Assembly (NCBI GenBank): GCA_017439615.1
Contig: JAFSIU010000195.1
Location: 1-15,450, forward strand
DNA: 15,450 bases
Reading direction: 5' to 3'
DNA from: Bacillota bacterium
Lineage (GTDB): Bacteria; Bacillota; Dehalobacteriia; UBA4068
Below, piece by piece: positions 1-6,956 of the stretch (the first letter of the stretch is position 1; each line of letters begins with the position of its first letter). The notes under the pieces are model-generated. The model saw only the letters and a list, made by a program, of their open reading frames with translations, was not told the origin of the DNA and ran no database searches. A program made the translations under genes and the position numbers.

Positions 1-714
1 CTGTTTTTCCTGTGCCATATTGAGGGTTGCACCCATGCCCTGACCGATGCTCTGATACCAGTCAGCTTTGATGACGGGATAATTGCCATCTTCACCTTTG
101 GCAGCAGATTCGAGCAGACCTGCAGCGACCCAGATAGCAAGCTCCTTGGTATGAGTTCCGGAAGCATCACCGCGGGAGATAAAGGTGCTCTTGCTGTCAG
201 CAATAGCTTTGAATGCAGCACTTGCGGATTCAGCAGAAGCAACTTTGGCAGGGTCGCCTTCGGGACCGACGATTACAAAATAGTTATACATAAAAGGAAC
301 GCGGACTTCTTCATAGCCTTCGCCGATGAAGGTTTCTTCCTGACTCTTGGAGTGAACGAGCAGGCAGTCTGCATCACCCTTGCGTGCCTTTTCGATAGCA
401 GCACCGGTGCCTGCGGAGGTTACCTCGAGCTTGTAGCCGGTTGCCTTTTCAAAATAAGGCTGCAGATAGGGAAGTAAGCCGGAGTCATTAACACTTGTGG
501 TAGTGGAAAGACGGATCACGGTCTTGTCAACGGGTTCTTCGGTAACAGTGGTGGTCTCAGCAGCAGTTGTTGTGGCTGCAGCAGTTGTTTCGGTTACTTG
601 TGTGGTAACCTCGGCAGCTGTCGTGGTTTTTGTCTCTTCCTTGTTGCAGGCCGTGAATGCAAAAAGCATTGTCAGGCACAAAAGAACAGCCAAAATTTTT
701 GTCAATTTCTTCAT
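1..714 (-). CDS. tupA: Tungstate ABC transporter substrate-binding lipoprotein TupA (partial, 3' end missing)
   Basis: This is the extracytoplasmic tungstate-binding lipoprotein that feeds a TupBC importer. The frame is open from ATG at 714 to the window edge (238 codons), so the C-terminus, perhaps 40-60 residues, lies outside. Residues 1-22 are a Sec lipoprotein signal ending in FTAC (Cys23), followed by a Thr/Ala-rich spacer (about 26-62). The binding domain starts with LSTTTSVNDSGLL (69-81), the family's oxyanion-binding start, and has the typical ISRGDASGTHTKE motif (179-191) and WYQSIGQGMGATL (219-231). These motifs separate TupA from ModA, WtpA and PstS. A ribosome binding site GGAGGAA sits 6 nt upstream (721-727). 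It has its own promoter and a structured leader ending in a terminator, suggesting metal- or cofactor-responsive control. tupB and tupC would be expected to the left, outside the window. Confidence in the family is high. Confidence 0.93.
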   Translation of the reverse strand, partial: MKKLTKILAVLLCLTMLFAFTACNKEETKTTTAAEVTTQVTETTAAATTTAAETTTVTEEPVDKTVIRLSTTTSVNDSGLLPYLQPYFEKATGYKLEVTSAGTGAAIEKARKGDADCLLVHSKSQEETFIGEGYEEVRVPFMYNYFVIVGPEGDPAKVASAESASAAFKAIADSKSTFISRGDASGTHTKELAIWVAAGLLESAAKGEDGNYPVIKADWYQSIGQGMGATLNMAQEKQ

Positions 715-740
715 TTGCGATTCCTCCAAATAAAAATTTT

Positions 741-769
741 ATACAAAAACGGCGGACAGAAGTCCGCCG
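741..769 (-). terminator. Intrinsic terminator / attenuator in the tupA leader
   Basis: On the minus strand an 8-bp stem CGGCGGAC / GTCCGCCG with a 4-nt loop is followed directly by TTTTTGTAT. It lies inside the tupA leader, 14 nt before the ribosome binding site and about 130 nt after the predicted transcription start. It can therefore stop tupA transcription prematurely. It would also stop read-through from the upstream lipoprotein operon, which has no terminator of its own. Confidence 0.8.
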
Positions 770-901
770 AATGTATCAAAAGATATCGACTCAACTTCTC
801 AAACACGGAGAGCATAAAGGTTTCCCTGTTATACTTGACGGTCCGGTCTCTTTTTATGCAAGACCAGGACTCGCTGAATCATATTTTGTTAAAATATTCT
901 T
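770..901 (-). ncRNA. Structured 5' leader of tupA, candidate metal/cofactor riboswitch
   Basis: Read on the minus strand, the leader can fold into a four-way junction. P1 pairs GATTCAGC (880-873) with GTTGAGTC (795-788), 8 bp with two wobbles. P2 (872-840) is a 10-bp hairpin with two bulges. P3 (832-814) is a 7-bp stem, interrupted by one bulged C, capped by a GAAA tetraloop. P4 (811-797) is a short UCUC/GAGA hairpin. An intrinsic terminator follows 18 nt later, right before the tupA ribosome binding site. That layout is typical of a transcription-terminating riboswitch. The Moco (molybdenum/tungsten cofactor) RNA family is known upstream of molybdate and tungstate transport genes and has GNRA loops, so it is the first candidate. 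I could not confirm its consensus from memory, and I see no clear antiterminator pairing. Confidence 0.5.
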
Positions 902-907
902 TTATAA

Positions 908-936
908 ATTATACTATAAGCCAAACACGGTGTCAA
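908..936 (-). promoter_or_regulatory. Consensus sigma-A promoter of tupA
   Basis: TTGACA (936-931), a 17-nt spacer and TATAAT (913-908): both hexamers match the consensus perfectly with ideal spacing. Transcription should start near 901, leaving a leader of about 185 nt. A perfect promoter joined to a leader terminator fits constitutive initiation with control after initiation. Confidence 0.85.
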
Positions 937-995
937 TATTTCCCTGACAAAACCGCAGTTATATGGTTGTGTGCATTTACTATTAAGTATATATA

Positions 996-1619
996 TTATC
1001 TTTCATCGCCTTCTTCATAGGGCGAGCCGGTTGCTTTTCTTTCAACAGCATCAACTGTTTCACCGAGAACATATTCACGATAAACACCGAAAACAGCATT
1101 GACACCGAGAGTGACCGCATTGGTGGAAACTGTGCCTCCTGTGAGCGCAATAATTTCATTCTCACGGGCTTCGGATGCCATCTTGATTACTCTCAATTCA
1201 TTGTGAACAGATTTATCCTTATAGCGATCGACAAACCAATTGGAAGTCCAGTCGCGGACATATTCAACACCTTCATCAAAATCGACAATACGGATACCTG
1301 TTACCTTATCCTCGGCACCATTGATAACAATGATCAGCTCCACAGGACCTTTGTAACCATAAGGGACAGAAACAAAGGCATAGTCGCCGTCGCTCAAAGC
1401 ACATACTTTTTGCACGGCGGGGAATTTTTCTTTTCTTTCCTTGGTCATAGCCTCGGCCGTAACATCGGCAAAGCCTTCTCCGACATAGGGCTTGGCAGTA
1501 ATTTGCTTGACCTCTCTGATCTCATCTTCAGTAAGTGCGGTATCGATCTTTTCTCCGCCGCAAGCAATAAGAGAAAATACCATCATCAAAGCTAAAACAG
1601 CAAATAAGAATTTTTTCAT
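996..1619 (-). CDS. FMN-binding domain lipoprotein (RnfG/NqrC-like domain)
   Basis: A 207-residue exported protein with a lipoprotein signal ending LIAC (Cys20), so it should be anchored on the outer face of the membrane. The C-terminal half resembles the FMN_bind domain: ALTGGTVSTNAVTLGVN (159-175) corresponds to the [ST]-G-A-T-x-[ST] motif where ApbE attaches FMN through phosphoester to a threonine. Here the usual Ala is Gly, and the acceptor is most likely Thr163. No Rnf or Nqr subunits and no apbE are in the window, so it is not part of a standard Rnf complex here. Its ribosome binding site AGGAGGA (1633-1627) overlaps the stop codon of the preceding lipoprotein gene, 12 nt away, so translation is probably coupled. 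It is the last gene of the three-lipoprotein operon and no clear terminator follows. A single-domain electron carrier is plausible; substrate unknown. Confidence 0.8.
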   Translation of the reverse strand: MKKFLFAVLALMMVFSLIACGGEKIDTALTEDEIREVKQITAKPYVGEGFADVTAEAMTKERKEKFPAVQKVCALSDGDYAFVSVPYGYKGPVELIIVINGAEDKVTGIRIVDFDEGVEYVRDWTSNWFVDRYKDKSVHNELRVIKMASEARENEIIALTGGTVSTNAVTLGVNAVFGVYREYVLGETVDAVERKATGSPYEEGDER

Positions 1620-1631
1620 CGTTCAGTCCTC

Positions 1632-3926
1632 CTATTTTGTCCAGGTAAGAATCTCGCTGTTTTCCTTTCCAAGTCCACAGGCAAGAATTTTCAGTGTCTG
1701 ATCAGCTTTCATAACAATAGGAACTGTCATTTCCGGTTTGAAATTGGATGTGCTGGGATTATATTGTGCACTGCAAGGAGTAGGATCAGAACCGTCCAAG
1801 GTATAATAATATTTGGCGAAATCCATTTCCTCGCTGATCAAAGAAACAGAAAGGCTGCCATCTTCCAGTGTTTCATAAGCAACTGCCGGCAAAGACCATT
1901 GACCGGGGCTTTCGCAGCTGATCTCAATAACGGCAGTTTCCTGAACTGCAGCAGCATTATTCATATCACGGGGACCTATCTGGCCGATAATAAACGTCAG
2001 GCTGCCATCTTCCTTGGCTTTTTCCATATCATTGGAGCCCGATTTATATGCCCAGGCCAAAAGACAAGGAACAGCAACAGCACCCTCAGCACTGCCATCC
2101 TTAAATTTCGGATAATAATACCTCTCTCCCATCACCTGTGATACTGTGAAAGAGGCATTGAAACCATCTGCTGCAGTCACTGTTACCAATGCTGCTTCGG
2201 GTTTCAATCCGATGAGCTTGAGCAAATAGGAAACATCAAGACCCTTGGCTACGGCAAATTTATAAGACGGGAAATTATTGCGCATAGAATAAATGCCTTC
2301 ATAATAGCCTTCTGTCAAGGCTTTCACCTGAGACATGGTCAACTCGACATCCTGCTGAACACCGTCACCTGTAATTTTCAGGATAACTTCCTCGCCTGCC
2401 TGAGCAGGAGGCAGCTGCAAGGCAGGCACTTCAGGCTCAGGAGCTTTTGTGGGTTCAGAAACTACGGTTGTTTTTTCGGCAACAACCGTAGTTTTTTCAG
2501 GTGCAGGAGCAGTAGTCTTTTCGGCTGCCGCCGTGGTCTTTTCAGGAACAACGGGAGCTGCAGTTGTTTTTTCTTCGGGAGCAACCGCTGTTGCGTCAGA
2601 AGCTGCTGCCGTGGTCTTTTCGGCAGTCACAATGGTTTTTCCATCTACTACTGTTGTTGTTTCGGTAATTGCAGCCGTTGTTTTCTCAGCTGCCACAACA
2701 GTTTTCTCTATTAAGGAAGCTGTCGTCTTTTCAACTACAGCGGAGGTTGTTACCTCCGCTGCGGCTGCTGTTGTTTTTTCAGGTGCAACTGCTGTTGCAT
2801 CTGCTGCTTTGTTATCTTCTGCAGGAGCATCGGTCAACTGCACACGCAGGAGATTGGGAATATTCTCATATTCGCCGCCGGTCCATTTGACGCTGTATTT
2901 GCCGTCTGCTTCAATGCACAAAACTGCTTTTTCCAGATCGGAAGCAGGTACGACCACATATTCACCATCCATACCTCTTAAAGCATAGTATTCATCGGCA
3001 TAGAGCTCTACCTGAGCTTCGGTCAGAATATCAGCAAGAGTTACACCTTCGCTCTCACCTGTTTTGGTAAGAGTCATATATTTGACAAGTTCTTCAGGGA
3101 AGATGCAGGCATCTTCATTGGAGGAGAACCATGCGATATGCTGGACATTCATGCCCAAAATGATATTGGGATTGATATTGGTGGGGGCATCCTTGCCATC
3201 GATTTTGATATAATAGCGTTTGAGCACCAGATTCATTGCTTCGTTCTTGGCAAAGCCATCGGAGGATTTCATGGTGAAAAATGCGGAAGTATCAACATTA
3301 TCAAAGCGTGCCCAGATCTGTTCCAGGTCAATAAAATTATCTATGCTGCCGTAATATTCAAACTGAACAGGGGCAATATCCTTGGACAGATTGGAGAATA
3401 CCCAAACAGATTTGATATCCTTGCGAGGGATATCTCTGTAAAGTGTTATGTTATTGACCTTCTTAACCCAATAGGGACCGAATTGGCCCTGACAGCCGAC
3501 CATGGCAGGAGCATATTCCTTGTCCATTTCAGCCTCTCCGTCAAGCTTCAAAGAAAGCATGAAATCGGGAGTTGCTTCGATGATATCACGGGGATAAAGG
3601 CAATAATAACCGTCATGACCTGTGATAGCCAGACCTTCGTATTCGGTAATATCAAAGCCAACATGAGCAAGAATTTCTTTGATATAAGGACCATCCATCT
3701 GGAAGCGGTCAAGTGTTCCTGTAGTGCGCTTATATTCACCGTTCAAATGATGCTGTTCAAGCTCGCGCAGCTCACCGATAGTGATCGTTCTGACATCTCC
3801 ACCCATCTCTTCAATGGTAACAACAGAATCATCATAGGAGGCTGTTTCGCTCTTGCCGCCGCAGGCGCATAAGACCAAAGATAAAGCCAGAACCAGAAGT
3901 AAGGAAATTAACAGTTTTTTTCTCAT
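1632..3926 (-). CDS. Large multidomain lipoprotein: three molybdopterin-domain-like (SUOX fold) segments, EKTT-repeat linker, chitobiase-like C-terminal domain
   Basis: A 764-residue predicted lipoprotein; the signal peptide ends LCAC (Cys22 probably lipidated). I see three related segments. One is at about 36-165 (GPYIKEILAHVG, DGYYCLYPRDI, then WVKKVNNITL). One is at about 290-365 (EGVTLADILTEAQV, DGEYVVVPASDL). One is at about 511-672 (KGLDVSYLLKLIGL, ADGFNASFTVSQV). The pattern (a G-x-x-L-x-x-[IL]-L helix, then ADG[YF] and a second helix) recalls the oxidoreductase molybdopterin-binding domain. The conserved Mo-ligating Cys context is not visible, and Sec export would not deliver a folded cofactor protein, so catalysis is doubtful. 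Residues 383-495 are an EKTT/Thr-Ala-rich spacer. Residues 706-764 (YYTLDGSDPT, YNPST) match the chitobiase/beta-hexosaminidase C-terminal (CHB_HEX_C) domain. Ribosome binding site AAAGGAG lies 9 nt upstream; the preceding gene ends 14 nt away. Function unknown. Confidence 0.75.
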   Translation of the reverse strand: MRKKLLISLLLVLALSLVLCACGGKSETASYDDSVVTIEEMGGDVRTITIGELRELEQHHLNGEYKRTTGTLDRFQMDGPYIKEILAHVGFDITEYEGLAITGHDGYYCLYPRDIIEATPDFMLSLKLDGEAEMDKEYAPAMVGCQGQFGPYWVKKVNNITLYRDIPRKDIKSVWVFSNLSKDIAPVQFEYYGSIDNFIDLEQIWARFDNVDTSAFFTMKSSDGFAKNEAMNLVLKRYYIKIDGKDAPTNINPNIILGMNVQHIAWFSSNEDACIFPEELVKYMTLTKTGESEGVTLADILTEAQVELYADEYYALRGMDGEYVVVPASDLEKAVLCIEADGKYSVKWTGGEYENIPNLLRVQLTDAPAEDNKAADATAVAPEKTTAAAAEVTTSAVVEKTTASLIEKTVVAAEKTTAAITETTTVVDGKTIVTAEKTTAAASDATAVAPEEKTTAAPVVPEKTTAAAEKTTAPAPEKTTVVAEKTTVVSEPTKAPEPEVPALQLPPAQAGEEVILKITGDGVQQDVELTMSQVKALTEGYYEGIYSMRNNFPSYKFAVAKGLDVSYLLKLIGLKPEAALVTVTAADGFNASFTVSQVMGERYYYPKFKDGSAEGAVAVPCLLAWAYKSGSNDMEKAKEDGSLTFIIGQIGPRDMNNAAAVQETAVIEISCESPGQWSLPAVAYETLEDGSLSVSLISEEMDFAKYYYTLDGSDPTPCSAQYNPSTSNFKPEMTVPIVMKADQTLKILACGLGKENSEILTWTK
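2444..2780 (-). repeat. In-frame EKTT / Thr-Ala repeat region coding for an extended linker
   Basis: Codons 383-495 of the large lipoprotein contain nine EKTT units and one EKTV, spaced by 3-12 residues of Ala, Val and Thr, ending in a Pro/Glu-rich stretch (EPTKAPEPEVPAL). The copies are imperfect at DNA level, so this is a diverged coding repeat rather than a fresh microsatellite. It separates the first two SUOX-like segments from the third plus the chitobiase-like domain, and is probably a flexible, surface-exposed spacer. Shorter Thr/Ala-rich spacers occur in the TupA lipoprotein and in the membrane foldase of this window. Confidence 0.85.
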
Positions 3927-3940
3927 GATGCACTACTCCT

Positions 3941-4780
3941 TTACTTTACTTTGAATTCAAATGTAACAATATCGCTGTCGGCGTAGCCATATCCCCATGC
4001 AAAGGCCTTGATGACAACGTCTTGTTCTATCGGGATGGGAGCATTTACCTTGGGCTGATAGGTGCTGGGGTTATACATTGCACTGTTAACCGTAGGATCT
4101 GTTCCGTCAAGGGTATAGAAAATCTTCAGCTGTCCGACATAATCATGCAGAAGCTTGACAGTCTCGCCCTTTCTGATTTCACCGCTTGTTGGAAAAGCTG
4201 TTGGATTTGCCCATTTTTCTGCCGGAGTGTTTGAAACGGTTACAAAAGCAACATTCTCAACAAAGGCAACCGTATTATGCTCTTCGATATAGCTTTGACC
4301 GAAAACAAGACGCGGAGCTTCTTCCTCCTCCAGATCGGCCATATCATCGGTATCACCTGCATATTTTGTGGTGAGGAGGAAAGGACGGGCTTCCTTGCCG
4401 CTTTCATCATCTTCTAAAAGCCCGGGATAATAGAATCTTTCGATCATTATCTGTTCTCTGGTAAAGGTGGTGCTGTAGCCATCAGCGGCAGCAACAGTAA
4501 CAGTCTGGAAGCTATCCCAGACACCTGCCTTTTTCAGCAAACTTTCAAGAGTGACGCCTTCGGCAATGCAGAATTTGTCGGAGGGCCAATTATTGATAAC
4601 AGAATAAACCGCTGCATCATAGGCACCTTCCTTGGCTAATTCATTCATACTGAAGACCAGTTCCCCGGAAATGCCATCACCGGAAACAGTGATACGGGGA
4701 GAATTATCCTCTGCTGCGGTGCAGCCGGCTAACAATACACAAAATACTAATAAAACCGTAAGGAAAAACTGCTTTTTCAT
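3941..4780 (-). CDS. Lipoprotein with one molybdopterin-domain-like segment and a chitobiase-like C-terminal domain
   Basis: A 279-residue predicted lipoprotein with signal ending LLAGC (Cys20). Residues 28-184 repeat the pattern of the third segment of the neighbouring 764-residue protein: FSMNELAK, then YSVINNWPSDKFCIAEGVTL, then AADGYSTTFTREQIMIERFYYPG. Residues 221-279 carry the CHB_HEX_C-like signature YTLDGTDPT...SAMYNPST, nearly word for word that of the neighbour (YTLDGSDPT...SAQYNPST). This gene is thus a paralogue of the C-terminal half of the next gene, without the repeat linker. There is no convincing molybdenum-ligating cysteine (Cys71 is the only one in the segment and its context is not typical). 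It is the first gene of the operon: promoter at 4814-4842 and AGGAG 5 nt before the ATG. Role unknown; a binding or scaffolding protein on the outer membrane face is more likely than an enzyme. Confidence 0.75.
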   Translation of the reverse strand: MKKQFFLTVLLVFCVLLAGCTAAEDNSPRITVSGDGISGELVFSMNELAKEGAYDAAVYSVINNWPSDKFCIAEGVTLESLLKKAGVWDSFQTVTVAAADGYSTTFTREQIMIERFYYPGLLEDDESGKEARPFLLTTKYAGDTDDMADLEEEEAPRLVFGQSYIEEHNTVAFVENVAFVTVSNTPAEKWANPTAFPTSGEIRKGETVKLLHDYVGQLKIFYTLDGTDPTVNSAMYNPSTYQPKVNAPIPIEQDVVIKAFAWGYGYADSDIVTFEFKVK

Positions 4781-4813
4781 AACTACTCCTATTAAAAATG
4801 ATTTATATTTTTG

Positions 4814-4842
4814 ATTATATATCTTATTATTGACAATTGCAA
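4814..4842 (-). promoter_or_regulatory. Predicted sigma-A promoter of the three-lipoprotein operon
   Basis: TTGCAA (4842-4837), 17-nt spacer, TATAAT (4819-4814). Transcription would start near 4807, giving a short leader of about 27 nt. A terminator for the preceding gene lies just upstream (4895-4929), which supports this as a fresh transcription unit. Confidence 0.65.
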
Positions 4843-4894
4843 TATTTAGTTAGTTCACAGAGCAGGTTTGCGATGTATACGGCAGATTTTCCGC

Positions 4895-4929
4895 AAAACA
4901 AAAAGAGCAGGAATGTTTCCTGCTCTTTT
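4895..4929 (-). terminator. Intrinsic terminator after the zinc-ribbon gene
   Basis: On the minus strand a 9-bp stem GAGCAGGAA / TTCCTGCTC with a 3-nt loop, flanked by A and T runs (TTTTTGTTTT follows). It starts 15 nt after the stop codon of the zinc-ribbon gene. The A run on the other side means it could work in both directions, but no plus-strand gene is nearby. Confidence 0.9.
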
Positions 4930-4943
4930 GCAAATTTGATAAA

Positions 4944-5483
4944 TTATTCTTCGGTTTTTTCTTCCAAGACTTCTTCCTGTACCGCTTCAACTGCGTCTTC
5001 GACAACATCGTCTTTGTCAAAAACGGCGTCCAGCTTTTCTTCTGCTTTCTCAATAATCTCTTCGATCTTGTCTTCAACAACTTCAAAGACATTCTCTTCC
5101 TCATCGACCAAAACAGCTTGGGCCACAGGTTCTGCCAGCTTGGTTCCGCAATTGATGCAGAATTTGGCTGCCAATTCGTTTTCTGTTGCACACTCGGGGC
5201 AAACAGCGATATTCTTCAGCACAAGTATCTTTTTGCGGATATCAGACATTTCCTGCTTGATGGCCTCTGCCTGTTGAAGCTTTTCGGCAAGCTCTGCGGG
5301 GGCTTGCTCACTGAAATCCTCAACAAGTGCCTTGCCGATTTCGGTATAAAGATCGGTAAGACTGCTTTCCTTGCTGTTTAAGGATAAACTTAATTTGCTC
5401 AGATCAGCTATGTCTTTTGTCTTTTGCGCGGTTACATTAGCCGCATTTGTAATAGTTTTACTCAAATCATCCCAAATACCCAT
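4944..5483 (-). CDS. Small zinc-ribbon protein with acidic C-terminal tail
   Basis: A 179-residue soluble protein of unknown function. Residues 1-90 are helical and charged, probably coiled coil, opening MGIWDDLSKTITNAANVTA, a start common to small clostridial zinc-ribbon proteins. Residues 95-112 form a zinc ribbon with CPEC and FCINCG (Cys95, 98, 109, 112). From about 124 to the end the chain is very rich in Glu, Asp, Val and Ala, predicted helical and strongly acidic. No signal peptide or membrane segment is seen. The ATG at 5483 is chosen because AGGAGG (5497-5492) lies 8 nt upstream; the nearer ATG at 5490 is in another frame. It follows the foldase gene by 61 nt with no terminator between, so the two are likely co-transcribed, and ends at a strong terminator. 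Family-level function is not known to me. Confidence 0.8.
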   Translation of the reverse strand: MGIWDDLSKTITNAANVTAQKTKDIADLSKLSLSLNSKESSLTDLYTEIGKALVEDFSEQAPAELAEKLQQAEAIKQEMSDIRKKILVLKNIAVCPECATENELAAKFCINCGTKLAEPVAQAVLVDEEENVFEVVEDKIEEIIEKAEEKLDAVFDKDDVVEDAVEAVQEEVLEEKTEE

Positions 5484-5544
5484 TTTTCATTCCTCCTGTT
5501 AATTTCTCTTTACTATATCTAATAAAACATATGCAGACTATGCT

Positions 5545-6912
5545 TTATAATTCCAAAGGCTCGGAATACTTAAATTCAATCTTTTGCGTGATTTCAGAGT
5601 TGTCATAGAACTCTGTATATAATTCATTGATTCTCTCAGTTACCTGAGCATTCAGGCTTTCTTCCTTGATTTTTTCAATGAAGTTTTCAGCACCCTTGAC
5701 CTCTTCATCAATCTTGATAATATGATAGCCAGCAGAGCTTTCAACAGGCTGCGGCGAGAAATCGCCTGCACCCTCCAATGCCCATGCACCTGCAACATAT
5801 TCGGCGAAAAGGGATGTATCATGCTTGGTAAAAGCATAATCGATCACACCACCGGCTGAAGCAGAGCCATCATCGGAATATTCCTTGGCAAGCTCGGCAA
5901 AATTTTCGGGATTTGCCTTAACCTTTTCCAGAATAGTTAAAGCTTCGTTATAAGCCTTCTGCTTTTCTTCATCAGTAGGAACATCTCCTGCTGCATCAAA
6001 AAGCACCAGAATATGTGAGGTCTTGCGGGTGTCATATTGAGAAGGATCAGCATCATATGTTGCCTTGGCATCTGTATCAGTAATTGTGATATCTGCTGCT
6101 ATCAGGTTAAATAATGCCTGATCAGCGGCATAATATTTGCAATATTCCAGATATTGCTCACGGGTGCTGTTGGAGGCAGCAAGCATTTGTTCAAAAACAG
6201 CCTCACCGCCATAAAGAGCGATATCACCCTCCATCAGCTTTTGGGCATCAGCTTCCGTGATCTCGACTCCTTGTTTTTTGGCAAGCTGCTGCAGCATCTC
6301 TCCGGTGATGGCATTGGAAAGGCTGGCAGGCTCAATGCCGAACATACTGACAATAGCTTCAGAAAGCGCCATGCCATAATAGTTCTCAATGGTATAGACA
6401 TTCTGAGCCTTGAAGAAATCATAGAGAGTACCGTCAAGCTCGACTCCGTTGACAACCGCTACAACCCCCTCTGTGGGAGCAAGAAAACCAGCACGGTCAA
6501 AGGCAGCTTCTTCGCCTGCAGCAGTGGTGTTTTCGCTTCCTGCTGCGGTGGTCTGTTCAACAACGGTATTGGTATTGACATTCTGCGGCTGATCACCTGC
6601 TGCGCTAAAAAGCTTGACAGCAAGCACGATACAAGCCAATGCCAGAACCACACAGGCAAGGATAAGCACAACTGTGGTGCCTGTTTTCTTCTCTTTTGCG
6701 GGCGGTTTCACATCTTCAGAAGAAGCTTTTTTGCTTTTTTGCGCGACTTTGACTTCTGTTTGAACTACCTCAGTGGCAGTGATTTCAGGCTCGGACAAAT
6801 TTTCGGACTGTTCCAAAGGATCTACCTCGGTTACCACGACTTCTTCAGTCATATCGTTCTGAGCATCGGTTTGCTGCTCAATTTCATTGTTTTTCTCAAT
6901 TTCTTTTTCCAC
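5545..6912 (-). CDS. Membrane-anchored peptidylprolyl isomerase (parvulin/PrsA-SurA type foldase)
   Basis: An extracytoplasmic folding catalyst. Numbered from the upstream ATG at 6918, residues 1-80 are an acidic then lysine-rich cytoplasmic part, 82-104 one membrane segment, 115-137 a Thr/Ala spacer, 149-285 a SurA/PrsA-like N-terminal chaperone region (VVAVVNGVEL), and 298-405 a PpiC rotamase domain: KTSHILV, FAELAKEYSDDGSASAGG, then SSAGYHIIKI. There is no lipobox at a normal position, so it is anchored by the transmembrane helix, unlike classical lipoprotein PrsA. GGAG (6923-6920) is only 1 nt from that ATG but 7 nt from an in-frame GTG at 6912, so I place the start at GTG (455 residues). 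It follows mfd, a known clostridial arrangement, and probably has a weak promoter of its own. Likely co-transcribed with the zinc-ribbon gene. Confidence 0.88.
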   Translation of the reverse strand: MEKEIEKNNEIEQQTDAQNDMTEEVVVTEVDPLEQSENLSEPEITATEVVQTEVKVAQKSKKASSEDVKPPAKEKKTGTTVVLILACVVLALACIVLAVKLFSAAGDQPQNVNTNTVVEQTTAAGSENTTAAGEEAAFDRAGFLAPTEGVVAVVNGVELDGTLYDFFKAQNVYTIENYYGMALSEAIVSMFGIEPASLSNAITGEMLQQLAKKQGVEITEADAQKLMEGDIALYGGEAVFEQMLAASNSTREQYLEYCKYYAADQALFNLIAADITITDTDAKATYDADPSQYDTRKTSHILVLFDAAGDVPTDEEKQKAYNEALTILEKVKANPENFAELAKEYSDDGSASAGGVIDYAFTKHDTSLFAEYVAGAWALEGAGDFSPQPVESSAGYHIIKIDEEVKGAENFIEKIKEESLNAQVTERINELYTEFYDNSEITQKIEFKYSEPLEL

Positions 6913-6919
6913 TGTCATT

Positions 6920-6923
6920 CTCC
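6920..6923 (-). promoter_or_regulatory. Ribosome binding site deciding the foldase start
   Basis: GGAG is 1 nt from the ATG at 6918 and 7 nt from the in-frame GTG at 6912. Normal spacing favours the GTG. The protein differs only by two N-terminal residues. Confidence 0.5.
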
Positions 6924-6956
6924 TTTTAGCAAATTATAACATATGAGTTTAAACTT

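Noticed and set aside
598..1020. Plus-strand frames over the tupA start and leader
   Set aside because: No family resemblance or ribosome binding site; the region is explained by the tupA signal peptide, terminator, structured leader and promoter on the minus strand.
2444..2780. CRISPR array in the repetitive region
   Set aside because: Repeats are short, imperfect, irregularly spaced and in frame with a protein; no constant repeat-spacer pattern.
2449..2988. Plus-strand open frame rich in VVFS repeats
   Set aside because: It is the antisense of the EKTT linker of the lipoprotein gene; the frame is open only because the repeat codons have no stops on the other strand, and there is no ribosome binding site.
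3138..3872. Plus-strand frame of 244 codons opposite the large lipoprotein
   Set aside because: No recognisable motif; the minus-strand frame has signal peptide, domains and operon context.
4837..5277. Plus-strand Ser/Thr-rich frame of 146 codons
   Set aside because: Mirror image of the Glu/Lys-rich zinc-ribbon gene, whose Cys4 motif, ribosome binding site and terminator are convincing on the minus strand.
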